A program made the position numbers and the translations under genes. DNA of 64,000 nt from Selenomonas sp. ND2010 (GTDB lineage: Bacteria > Bacillota > Negativicutes > Selenomonadales > Selenomonadaceae). This document shows, in pieces, positions 8,707 through 15,691 of this stretch. The first letter of the stretch is position 1; each line of letters opens with the position of its first letter. The DNA is taken from assembly GCF_000702005.1 (NCBI RefSeq), contig NZ_KL370847.1:93215-157214 (forward strand). Reading direction: 5' to 3'. Under the pieces are notes generated by a model that was given only the letters and a program-made list of their open reading frames with translations, did no database searches and was not told where the DNA came from.

Positions 8707-10076
8707 TGAAAAAAGTCATAACATACGGTACCTTTGACCTCTTTCATGAAGGCCACTACCGGCTGCTCAAACGAGCTAAGGCATTGGGCGACTATCTGAT
8801 TGTCGGTGTTACCACGGAGAGCTTTGACGAGGCACGAGGCAAGCTGAATGTTGTCGATTCTTTGATGACGCGCATTGAAAATGTCAAGAAAAGCGGCTTT
8901 GCCGATGAGGTCATCGTGGAGGACCATATCGGCCAGAAGGTTGAAGATATCCAAAAATACGGGGCGGATATCTTCGTGCTGGGGTCAGACTGGACGGGAA
9001 AATTCGACTATCTCAAGGATTTCTGCGAAGTCCGTTACCTCGAGCGTACTAAGGGCATTTCGAGCACGATGAAACGCACGCATAATCATAAAATCATCCG
9101 CATGGGCCTCATCGGCAGCGGCCGCATTGCGCGGCGCTTCGTGCCCGAGGCAAAATACGTCAGCGGCATGGAGCTCACGGGGGTATTCAACCCGCATATC
9201 GAAAGTGCCAAACGCTTCGCGGAGGAGATGGAGTGTGAGTTCTACACGGCTGATGAAGAAGAATTCTACGAACATGTCGATGCCGTAGACATCTGCGTGC
9301 CGCATGAGTTCCACTATATCTATGCGAAAAAGGCGCTGGAACATGGCAAGCATGTGCTTTGCGAAAAGCCGATGACGCTGAAAAAGACCGAGGCTGAGGA
9401 ACTGTTTGCGCTGGCCGAGGAGCGCGGGCTGGTGCTTATGGAGGCCATAAAGACGGCCTATACGCCAGGCTTTATCCGCCTGCTGTCGATGGTACAGAGC
9501 GGTGTTATTGGCGAGATTCGCGATGTAGAATCCTGCTTTACGCGCATATTCCCCAAAGACTCGATGCGCGAGCTCACCAATGCCGAACATGGTGGTAGCT
9601 TCACCGAGTATGGCAGCTACAATCTGCTGCCCATCATTAAGCTGCTCGGTAAGGATTACCAAGATATCCGCTTCGAGTGCTTTAAGGCAGCAAATGGCGT
9701 TGACCTCTATACCAAGGCTTATTTCCGCTACCCGCATAGCATGGCGACGGCTAAAACCGGCCTCAAGGTAAAATCTGATGGTCATCTGCTGATTTCGGGG
9801 ACGCGTGGCTATATCTTTGTGCCCGCGCCGTGGTGGAAGACGACGGAATTTGAAATTTGCTATGAAGATTTCACGCAGAATGAAAAGGTCTATACCAAGT
9901 ATTTGGGGGATGGCCTGCGCTACGAATTAAGTGATTTTGTCTCGGCCATCAACGGCAATCCGCGTGGCGGCTTTAAGCTCACGCGGACAGACTCCATTGC
10001 CTTTGCCGATATCATGGAGAAATTCCTGGCCTGGCGCAAACAGACCAGAATCGAGGAAGGAACAGTTATCGTATGA
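8706..10076 (+). CDS. Bifunctional cytidylyltransferase / Gfo-Idh-MocA oxidoreductase
   Basis: Residues 1-128 are a TagD-like nucleotidyltransferase: TYGTFDLFHEGHYRLL with the HxGH-type HEGH at 14-17, and the closing ISSTMKR. Residues 131-456 are a complete Gfo/Idh/MocA oxidoreductase: Rossmann GLIGSGRIA at 134-142 and the family's CEKP at 219-222. TagD-type enzymes make CDP-glycerol or other CDP-alditols from CTP; Gfo/Idh/MocA enzymes reduce or oxidise sugars with NAD(P). The fusion suggests that an alditol phosphate is made by reduction and then activated with CTP, in the manner of TarJ/TarI for CDP-ribitol but with an unrelated reductase. The substrate is unknown. Both ends overlap neighbours by 1 and 4 bases. 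Confidence 0.85.
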   Translation: MKKVITYGTFDLFHEGHYRLLKRAKALGDYLIVGVTTESFDEARGKLNVVDSLMTRIENVKKSGFADEVIVEDHIGQKVEDIQKYGADIFVLGSDWTGKFDYLKDFCEVRYLERTKGISSTMKRTHNHKIIRMGLIGSGRIARRFVPEAKYVSGMELTGVFNPHIESAKRFAEEMECEFYTADEEEFYEHVDAVDICVPHEFHYIYAKKALEHGKHVLCEKPMTLKKTEAEELFALAEERGLVLMEAIKTAYTPGFIRLLSMVQSGVIGEIRDVESCFTRIFPKDSMRELTNAEHGGSFTEYGSYNLLPIIKLLGKDYQDIRFECFKAANGVDLYTKAYFRYPHSMATAKTGLKVKSDGHLLISGTRGYIFVPAPWWKTTEFEICYEDFTQNEKVYTKYLGDGLRYELSDFVSAINGNPRGGFKLTRTDSIAFADIMEKFLAWRKQTRIEEGTVIV

Positions 10077-10819
10077 AATTTTGGGCACACCGCGGCTGTA
10101 GCCAGCGCTATCCGGAAAACACGCTGACCGCTTTTGAAAAAGCCGCCGAACTCCATAAACATGGACTGACGGGGATAGAGCTGGACATTCAGCTGACAAA
10201 AGATCAGCAAATGGTTGTATGCCACGATGAACGCGTCGATCGCACCACCGATGGCATTGGCAATATCCGTGATTTTACCTTACAGGAATTATCCTGCCTG
10301 CATATCGCCACAGGAACGCCGAAGGTCGAACATATACCGACGGTCGAGGAAGTATTTGATTTGCTTGCGCCGTATATCCAAGCAGGTCTGCAGGTAAATA
10401 TCGAGATAAAGAACAATGTTTATCACTATCCAGGCATTGAGCAGAAAATCGTCGAATTCATCCAAAAGCGTGGGATAGAAGACAACATCGTCTACTCGAG
10501 CTTTTATACCAAGAGTTTGGAAGTAGTACATAATCTCTCGCCTGCCGCTAAGCTGGGCATACTCGATGTCAATGCTTCAGACTGCTTGTTCAAGCAGAAA
10601 AACTTTCCTGGTGCCGCCATTCATCCCTTCTGGCGGGCAATGGATCGGACTCGTGAAGAACTGACCGGTCAAATAGTCCGCGCATGGTTCACCGGCCACC
10701 TGTATCCCGAAAAGCCGACAGGGACGAAACTTGACTTGTCAAAACTAGAAGCTCAAGGCATAACAGATATATTCATCAACGAGCCGGAGGCGTATGTAAG
10801 GAATGATGTTGTAGCTTGA
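10073..10819 (+). CDS. Glycerophosphodiester phosphodiesterase family protein
   Basis: The 248-residue protein begins KFWAHRGCSQRYPENTLTAF, the GDPD hallmark HRG...PENT, followed by ELDIQLTKDQ and VVCHDERVDRTTDG, which give the metal-binding Glu, Asp and His. It has no signal peptide, so it should act in the cytosol. The family hydrolyses glycerophosphodiesters to glycerol 3-phosphate and an alcohol. Its ATG overlaps the stop of the cytidylyltransferase fusion (ATGA), so it is co-translated with enzymes that probably build alditol-phosphate units; a role in substrate recycling or trimming is inference. The C-terminal third is less typical than the N-terminus. A strong hairpin terminator follows about 60 bases downstream. 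Confidence 0.88.
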   Translation: MKFWAHRGCSQRYPENTLTAFEKAAELHKHGLTGIELDIQLTKDQQMVVCHDERVDRTTDGIGNIRDFTLQELSCLHIATGTPKVEHIPTVEEVFDLLAPYIQAGLQVNIEIKNNVYHYPGIEQKIVEFIQKRGIEDNIVYSSFYTKSLEVVHNLSPAAKLGILDVNASDCLFKQKNFPGAAIHPFWRAMDRTREELTGQIVRAWFTGHLYPEKPTGTKLDLSKLEAQGITDIFINEPEAYVRNDVVA

Positions 10820-10844
10820 CAGAGTAGTGTTATTATGCAATAAT
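10816..10844 (+). promoter_or_regulatory. Promoter for putative antitoxin RNA
   Basis: TTGACA at 10816-10821 and AATAAT at 10839-10844 are 17 bases apart, one mismatch from consensus overall. The predicted transcript starts near 10851 and would stop at the hairpin at 10875-10912, giving an RNA of about 65 bases. The -35 box overlaps the end of the GDPD gene. Confidence 0.6.
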
Positions 10845-10850
10845 GAAAGT

Positions 10851-10915
10851 ACGAAAAGAAAACACAGATACAAGAAGCCCCTTGGCAACCTCTTACCTTC
10901 GCCAAGGGGCTTTTT
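10851..10915 (+). ncRNA. Putative antisense antitoxin RNA (RNA II-like) of a par/Fst-type module
   Basis: The short transcript predicted from the promoter at 10816-10844 opens with a purine-rich repeat (10851-10869) that recurs at 10999-11019. Because the toxin gene is read from the other strand, this repeat is complementary to the toxin mRNA exactly across its GTG start codon. The RNA ends in the hairpin shared with the toxin transcript. Size, convergent layout, shared terminator and repeat pairing match RNA II of the plasmid pAD1 par locus. This is inference from layout; no expression data are available. Confidence 0.55.
10875..10915. terminator. Strong hairpin terminator, probably bidirectional
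   Basis: Twelve-base arms at 10875-10886 and 10901-10912 (AAGCCCCTTGGC and its complement) enclose a 14-base loop and run into TTTTT on the + strand. On the - strand the hairpin is followed by a moderately T-rich stretch. It would end the glycan operon and the antisense RNA from the left and the small toxin transcript from the right. Confidence 0.85.
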
Positions 10916-10931
10916 GCGTGTCTATAACATA

Positions 10932-11015
10932 TCACTTATGTAGCATATGTTTGAGTAATTCGAACAGAATACTAGCAATAAGAGATGCTAAGACACTCAC
11001 GAAAAAAGAAAACAC
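10932..11015 (-). CDS. Small hydrophobic peptide, putative Fst-like type I toxin
   Basis: The 27-residue frame starts at GTG (complement of 11013-11015), 7 bases after a full AGGAGG site (complement of 11021-11030), and ends at TGA. The peptide is FSFFVSVLASLIASILFE plus a basic tail LLKHMLHK: one membrane-spanning segment followed by charged residues. Aligned without gaps to the core of Fst from pAD1 it keeps the A and the E at matching places but lacks the family's P and G. Fst-type peptides insert into the membrane when the antisense RNA is lost. The antisense promoter, repeats and shared terminator around it support the call; peptide similarity alone would not. Confidence 0.6.
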   Translation of the reverse strand: MFSFFVSVLASLIASILFELLKHMLHK

Positions 11016-11046
11016 AGATTCACCTCCTTTTCAAGAGGCTGTATCT

Positions 11047-11075
11047 ATTGTCTATAAAATATCATAAAAAGTCAA
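11047..11075 (-). promoter_or_regulatory. Promoter for the putative toxin transcript
   Basis: On the - strand TTGACT (complement of 11070-11075) and GACAAT (complement of 11047-11052) are 17 bases apart. Transcription from near 11040 to the shared hairpin would give an RNA of roughly 170 bases, similar to RNA I of par loci. The -10 box matches only four of six bases. Confidence 0.45.
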
Positions 11076-11163
11076 CTGATTTTTATATTGGTTAATAAAG
11101 GCATGAAGAAATGATTTTTATTGAGCAATAGAATGAAAAAATATATAATTATAATATAAAATA

Positions 11164-11816
11164 GCGAAGGAGGCGGAACTGCGGCAAATTGCTGCCAATG
11201 GATTTGAGCTTCTAGGCATTCAGTTAAGTGAGGAAATGCTATCCTACATTGCGGAAGAAAGTGCGACATCGCCGCAGCTCATGCAGGAGAATTGCTCTAA
11301 TCTCGCTTATCTAGTGGGTATAATAAATTGGAAGCAATCTCATATGATGATATCCGGGCCGCCTTTGCGGAAACCTCGTATCATTATCCGAATTATGCCG
11401 ATGTAGTAAATAATGTATTAAAGGGGCCTAGTAAGGGAAAGAGCCGCAGAAAAGAATATACCTTTGCCGATGGCCGGACTGGGGATATTTATCGGTTGTT
11501 GCTGTTAGCTATCTGTGAAGACCCGCCAACATTGAAATTAACGGTAGATGAAATCAAGGAAAGGCTAGCAAAATTCATTGGTCAAAGCCAGCTGCCTCCG
11601 ACACCTAACTTGAGTAAGAATATTGGTCATGCTGAAGCGATTATCAAGGAATCTGTACTTGAACCAGATACAATAGATTGGAAAGAGGGAACATTGTACA
11701 TTCTAGATCCGTTTTTGCTATTCTATTTGCGGTGGGAAGATGGTTGGAAAAAATGCGATAAATGCAAAATCACTAATAACGCACAGTCGTTTCAGCAGAA
11801 GGAGACTACACTATGA
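11164..11816 (+). pseudogene. Remnant of an ATP-binding protein gene, truncated and frameshifted
   Basis: From about 11164 one frame encodes LRQIAANGFELLGIQLSEE and continues to about 11320; then the message moves to another frame (SYDDIRAAFAETSYHYPNYA onward) that runs to TGA at 11814-11816. Taken together they read as the C-terminal half of one AAA-type ATP-binding protein ending in a LYILDPFLLFYLRW motif that I associate with small AAA ATPases of unknown role. The N-terminal half with the Walker motifs is absent. The end overlaps the ATG of the epimerase gene. I read it as a decayed gene at an insertion junction. Family assignment is tentative. Confidence 0.6.
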
Positions 11817-12736
11817 AGATTTTAGTGACAGGGGGCGCAGGATTTATTGGTTCCCATTTGGTGCGCCAACTATTAAAAGAAAAAAATGAAATAACGGTAT
11901 TGGATGATGTGAGTTCCGGGTCTTGGCAGCATTTGCAGGGCTGTAAGGAAAAGTGCGATTGCTGGGAAATGGATGTCAGGAGTAAGAACGCTAGAGAGAA
12001 GATTGAGACGGCATACTTTGACGTTATCGTGCATTTGGCCGCTCAGACTATGGTGGATGTATCCATAAAAGATCCTGAGCTTGATGCATCAAAGAACATA
12101 ATGGGGACAGTTAATATTTTGGAGGCAGCCCGTAATAGCGGTGTAAAACGAGTGATTTTTTCTTCTACAGCAGCTGTTTATGGTGATGTGACTGAGGATA
12201 AGTTGCCTATCCGGGAGAATGAAAAACTTACGCCGATGTCTTTCTATGGTTTAACTAAGATAACTGTAGAAAAATATCTGCAGCTTTATCATGAGCTGTA
12301 TGGTTTGGATTATGTTGTTTGCCGATTCGCAAATGTTTATGGTGAGCGTCAAGGTGACCGTGGTGAAGGCGGAATTATCAGCATATTTGCCAAACGCATC
12401 GCATCTGGTCAGAATATTACGATTTATGGTGATGGCACGCAGACCCGAGATTTCGTGTATGCAGGTGATATCGCACGTGGTATTTGCAAAGCGATAACTA
12501 CGACGAATGTAAATAATATATACAATTTAAGTACGCAGACCGAAACAAGCTTACTGGATTTGGTACGGGTTATGAGTGAGGTTTCTGGGAAGAAACTTAT
12601 TCCGAAGTTTGGGCCAGGACGCGAAGGTGATATTTATCGTTCAATACTTTCGAATGAAAAGGCTATGCGCGGATTAGGATGGAAACCAGAGGTATCACTG
12701 CAAGATGGCTTGAAGCGAACGATGGAATTTTTTTAA
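11813..12736 (+). CDS. NAD-dependent sugar epimerase/dehydratase (UDP-glucose 4-epimerase-like)
   Basis: The protein has 307 residues, the usual size of the extended short-chain dehydrogenase class. It shows the NAD-binding TGGAGFIGSH at residues 6-15, HLAAQ, SSTAAVYGD and the catalytic YGLTK, so the Tyr and Lys of the YxxxK pair are present. The closest familiar group is UDP-glucose/UDP-GlcNAc 4-epimerases. It would supply UDP-galactose or a related sugar, which would also feed the UDP-galactopyranose mutase encoded near 43 kb. Its SD is AAGGAG at 11799-11804. It lies alone between two gene remnants, so its transcription unit is unclear. Confidence 0.87.
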   Translation: MKILVTGGAGFIGSHLVRQLLKEKNEITVLDDVSSGSWQHLQGCKEKCDCWEMDVRSKNAREKIETAYFDVIVHLAAQTMVDVSIKDPELDASKNIMGTVNILEAARNSGVKRVIFSSTAAVYGDVTEDKLPIRENEKLTPMSFYGLTKITVEKYLQLYHELYGLDYVVCRFANVYGERQGDRGEGGIISIFAKRIASGQNITIYGDGTQTRDFVYAGDIARGICKAITTTNVNNIYNLSTQTETSLLDLVRVMSEVSGKKLIPKFGPGREGDIYRSILSNEKAMRGLGWKPEVSLQDGLKRTMEFF

Positions 12737-12770
12737 AAGAATAGTTGATAGGAAAAACGTTAAAGTGTAA

Positions 12771-12926
12771 TCATTGAAACATGAGTATTTCTATTTGCGG
12801 AAATTCAAGACTGTAGAGAAGCTAAAATATGGTGTTTACCAGTTCATTTATGGAAAATACAACCGTAAGCGGACATATTCTTATAACGGTGGACTAACCC
12901 CTTACGTTACGCAAGGGGAAGTATGA
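12771..12926 (+). pseudogene. C-terminal remnant of an IS3-family transposase
   Basis: The 51-codon frame encodes LKHEYFYLRKFKTVEKLKYG and ends with NRKRTYSYNGGLTP, the typical end of IS3-family integrase-core transposases. The catalytic part and both terminal repeats are missing. A short hairpin (CCCCTT at 12898-12903 with AAGGGG at 12913-12918) lies inside the end of the frame. This is the scar of an old insertion between the sugar genes and the nuclease gene. Confidence 0.7.
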
Positions 12927-12991
12927 AAAAATATCACTAAGTGTTACAATGTTGCTTGACCATTACGATTAGCTCAAAGCATATATAATAG

Positions 12992-13030
12992 ATGAAAGCC
13001 GTGGAGATAAGGTGTCTCCACGGCTTTCAT
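12992..13030. terminator. Perfect 16-bp hairpin, probable terminator of the nuclease gene
   Basis: Arms at 12992-13007 and 13015-13030 are exact complements with a 7-base loop. It lies 31 bases beyond the stop of the - strand nuclease gene. The T tract is poor on the + strand, and on the - strand the hairpin is followed by an A/T-rich stretch, so it fits a terminator for the nuclease gene better than one for + strand traffic. Confidence 0.55.
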
Positions 13031-13061
13031 TTGAATCATTTACTGCGTAGTCTAAAGAACT

Positions 13062-13880
13062 TTACAACTTTGAGAGGAGAATTTCACGCAGTTCGTTAGG
13101 AATGTTAAGGATGTTCATGGCTTCTTGGGCACTTAGATGCTGAGCCGCCATCAAATTGCGGACTGCCGTCAGTAACCCGTCTATGCGTCCCTCGGCAAGT
13201 CCCTCGTTTAATACTTCGTTCATGATTTCACACATCTTAGTCACCCCTTTATCATTGGTCTTGTAGAAACGGACTCGTTCTGCCAATTCAGGATAGTACA
13301 TATCGTCGGCATTGGTACAGTGAAAATCATGCATTAACCGGCCGAGTGGATAATCGATGGATTGGCACGCGGTATTTACGTAGATGATATCAGCACCATC
13401 ATGGAACATAGAATGTTCCATCTCGTGAATGGTTCGGTGAATATGGTAGATTGGTTTAGCGCCCTTTAAAATATCGTGTTCGGTAATGAATATTACGCAG
13501 GTTTTTGGCAAATCTTTCCAATGGGTATTTTTCTGTACCTCCATAGCATCAAGTAAACTGCTGTTATAACGGGCTCGAAGAGGCACAGCTCCAGTATCGC
13601 TTCGTTGTACTTCAAAATCGTAGGCGACTCCCTCGTTGTCTTTGGCAAATACATCAAAACGAACTTCACGCCCGTAAAGATTGGGAACGGTATTTTGGGT
13701 CACCATATCTACAATCTTTAAATCATTACGTACCTTGATGATACGCAGAAGCAATTCCATTCCTTTTGGATACCCGTCGAAACAACTGTTGAAAAAGGTA
13801 TCATCCAACAATTTGAAGCGCTGGATGCGTGCCAGGTTTCGTTGTCGGCGCAACGCGTCTTGTGATAACGTTTTAGACAC
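13062..13880 (-). CDS. Rpn-like PD-(D/E)XK nuclease family protein
   Basis: This 272-residue protein belongs to the recombination-promoting nuclease / transposase-like PD-(D/E)XK group. Residues 20-60 carry the family opening (RFKLLDDTFFNSCFDG), and the active site reads D76 in REVRFDVFA and E90-V-Q92 in YDFEVQR. Members cut DNA and promote RecA-independent recombination; they are frequent in gut and rumen bacteria and spread with mobile DNA. It starts at GTG (complement of 13878-13880) behind an A/G-rich SD and is one of very few genes here on the - strand. The C-terminal helices (ELREILLSKL) resemble the variable tail of the family. Confidence 0.8.
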   Translation of the reverse strand: MSKTLSQDALRRQRNLARIQRFKLLDDTFFNSCFDGYPKGMELLLRIIKVRNDLKIVDMVTQNTVPNLYGREVRFDVFAKDNEGVAYDFEVQRSDTGAVPLRARYNSSLLDAMEVQKNTHWKDLPKTCVIFITEHDILKGAKPIYHIHRTIHEMEHSMFHDGADIIYVNTACQSIDYPLGRLMHDFHCTNADDMYYPELAERVRFYKTNDKGVTKMCEIMNEVLNEGLAEGRIDGLLTAVRNLMAAQHLSAQEAMNILNIPNELREILLSKL

Positions 13881-13891
13881 CTTCTTTCTTA

Positions 13892-13920
13892 ATTATAGAA
13901 AAATGCAGGAAGTGTTGCAA
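13892..13920 (-). promoter_or_regulatory. Promoter of the Rpn-like gene
   Basis: On the - strand TTGCAA (13915-13920) and TATAAT (complement of 13892-13897) are separated by 17 bases and lie just upstream of the GTG start. This near-consensus promoter makes the gene an independent unit. Confidence 0.7.
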
Positions 13921-14036
13921 GAGTAATGTTTTTATAAAACTTATGTTCTTATATATATTATATCATAAGGCAAACATAAATTCTATAAAACAGAAAGTAT
14001 ACATAAGCGTTTCCTGCTGAGATGAGATAGGAGGCG

Positions 14037-14093
14037 ATGAATACAAAAGAAGGAGAAAAAGGCTGGAAGTCGAATATATTTATTATATTGTAG
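14037..14093 (+). other. Short frame with strong SD ahead of the phosphotransferase gene
   Basis: After a GGAGG site an ATG at 14037 opens an 18-codon frame (MNTKEGEKGW...) ending at TAG 14091-14093. It is either the stub of a gene cut by rearrangement or a small upstream frame coupled to the TTG-started gene at 14113. The surrounding 13,921-14,112 is A/T-rich and has several possible -10 sequences but no clear -35. Confidence 0.3.
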
Positions 14094-14112
14094 GAAGAGA
14101 GGACGAAGGATT

Positions 14113-15315
14113 TTGAAGCTATCAAAAGAGGACAGATATATACGTCGCCGCTTGCGACAGGGAAGGAAGCAGGCGCGGGAATTTTATTATTGCCGCAAGT
14201 ATCCCATCGATCCCAAGAAGATAGTTTTTACCACCATTGAAGGAACAACCGGCTTTTCCTGCAATCCGAAATACATTGCCTTGGAACTGTTGCGCCGCCG
14301 GCAGGATTTAGATCTTGTCTGGCTTGTCGATGATATGAGCAAGGAATTTTCAGCCGGCATTCGCAAGGTAAAGAATACACTTAAAAATCGTGCCTATGAA
14401 CTTTCAACGGCGGCTGTCTGGGTGGATAATAGCCGCAAACAGCTCGAATGCCGGAAAAGGCCAGGGCAGTTCTATTTGCAAACCTGGCATGCAAGCATTG
14501 CCATAAAGCCGATAGGCCTTGAGCGTGGGGCGTCATTCTCGAAGATTGCCCGAATGGTAACAGAACATGATTCGCGTATGATTGATTTGTTTGTCACTAA
14601 CTCTGCCTGGGTGGAAGAACATGCAGCGCTCGGAATGCTGTATCATGGAGAAATGATACGTACCGGCTCAGCTCGGGTGGATGCACTGATTAATGATAGA
14701 GACAATATCCGGCGCAAATTTCGCGAAAAATATGGTTTAGCTAAAGATACAAAGATTGCAATGTACGCGCCGACATTCCGAAGCGGGAGTCAGGGGACAG
14801 AGCGCGATCCGGCTATGCAAAATAAGATGCCAGATTTCAGAATGTTGAAGGAAGCTTTGGAAAAGCGCTTCGGCGTCAACTGGGTAATTGTTCTGCGGCT
14901 TCATCCGCAGCTGACGGCCCGTCATATATCGTTAGGATTGACAGACAAAACAGGAACCATAATAGATGCCAGCCGTGAGGAAGACATGTGCGAGACTTTG
15001 GGCGCAGCAGATTTCCTGCTGACAGACTATTCTGCGTTGGCTTTTGATGCGGCGTTTATGAACCTGCCGGTTTTTTTATATGTCTATGATTTAAAAGAGT
15101 ATATCAAGGAGCGGGGACAACTTAGTTGGAATTTAGAGGGGCTGCCGTTTCCTTATGCAGAAAATATGGATGAACTGTGTAGGCGAATGAATAGCTTTGA
15201 ACTGGAAGGTTATAAAAAAGCATTGCAAAAATTGTGGAAAATTACCGAACTAAAGGAAGATGGACAAGCATCTAAGCAAATTGTAGATATTATTGAGGAA
15301 ACGCTGAAGGGATAG
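14113..15315 (+). CDS. CDP-glycerol glycerophosphotransferase family protein
   Basis: The 400-residue product shows the block order of the TagB/TagF family: KIVFTTIEGTTGFSCNPKYI near residue 35, QTWHASIAIKPIG in place of the usual HGTPLK, MYAPTFR, VLRLHPQL and LLTDYSALAFDAAF. The family transfers glycerol phosphate, or ribitol phosphate in relatives, from a CDP donor to a glycan. There is no transmembrane segment. The start is TTG 14113 behind AGGACGAAGGA. It is the second of three such enzymes in this locus, with donors possibly supplied by the two cytidylyltransferase fusions. Codon use is more GC-rich than in the island that starts just after it. Confidence 0.87.
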   Translation: MKLSKEDRYIRRRLRQGRKQAREFYYCRKYPIDPKKIVFTTIEGTTGFSCNPKYIALELLRRRQDLDLVWLVDDMSKEFSAGIRKVKNTLKNRAYELSTAAVWVDNSRKQLECRKRPGQFYLQTWHASIAIKPIGLERGASFSKIARMVTEHDSRMIDLFVTNSAWVEEHAALGMLYHGEMIRTGSARVDALINDRDNIRRKFREKYGLAKDTKIAMYAPTFRSGSQGTERDPAMQNKMPDFRMLKEALEKRFGVNWVIVLRLHPQLTARHISLGLTDKTGTIIDASREEDMCETLGAADFLLTDYSALAFDAAFMNLPVFLYVYDLKEYIKERGQLSWNLEGLPFPYAENMDELCRRMNSFELEGYKKALQKLWKITELKEDGQASKQIVDIIEETLKG

Positions 15316-15691
15316 TATAAGCAGAGTGACATTGCTGGGAACTATGTTATTTAAGACTTTTCAAAATGTCTTCTAGCAGAAAAATGGTGATTGGTAAAAG
15401 GCACTAAATAAGAGTTGGTAATTATTACAGTTTTATGGCTTTTTAACAGGAGTATGGAGAGTAAAACTGTTTAGATGATGTAGGTAAATAGTTTTTTTAT
15501 AATATGAAGGTAAATATGAATATTTTATCAGCAAAAAAGAAATTTAAATATGCAAGACAAAGCGGTATGGTTTGTTGTTTAATTGTTTTTTTTTTTTGAT
15601 AGATTTGAAAATGTTTTGATCAAATTATCTGTTTAGATGTGGAAAATTGATTCATGTTATTAACAATTATAACGTGTTTAGTGAGGGAATA
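15316..15691 (+). promoter_or_regulatory. A/T-rich intergenic region with possible promoter and a 12-T run
   Basis: No conserved gene is visible here. TATAAT at 15498-15503 could be a -10 box for the following AT-rich gene run, but I see no good -35. A 27-codon frame (15516-15599, SD GAAGG) ends inside a run of 12 T at 15586-15597; I cannot assign it. The region marks the point where base composition falls sharply. Confidence 0.35.

Larger units (their letters stand above)
10851..11019. repeat. Direct repeat pair of the putative type I toxin-antitoxin module
   Basis: The copy at 10851-10869 reads ACG, four A, then GAAAACACAGAT; the copy at 10999-11019 is the same except for six A. They are about 130 bases apart on the same strand. 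The right copy covers the first codons of the toxin on the opposite strand. Such DRa/DRb repeats are the pairing sites between toxin and antitoxin RNAs in par/Fst loci. Confidence 0.7.

Noticed and set aside
10843-11067. 74-codon + strand frame in the gap after the GDPD gene
   Set aside because: It lacks a usable SD and crosses a strong terminator; the region is better explained by the antisense RNA and the - strand toxin frame.
11328-11816. Stand-alone 162-residue protein
   Set aside because: It starts in the middle of a conserved protein whose preceding part is visible in another frame just upstream, so it is part of a broken gene.
15647-15691. TTG start for the GT32 protein
   Set aside because: ATG 15692 has a well-spaced GAGGG SD and the added residues fit no domain.
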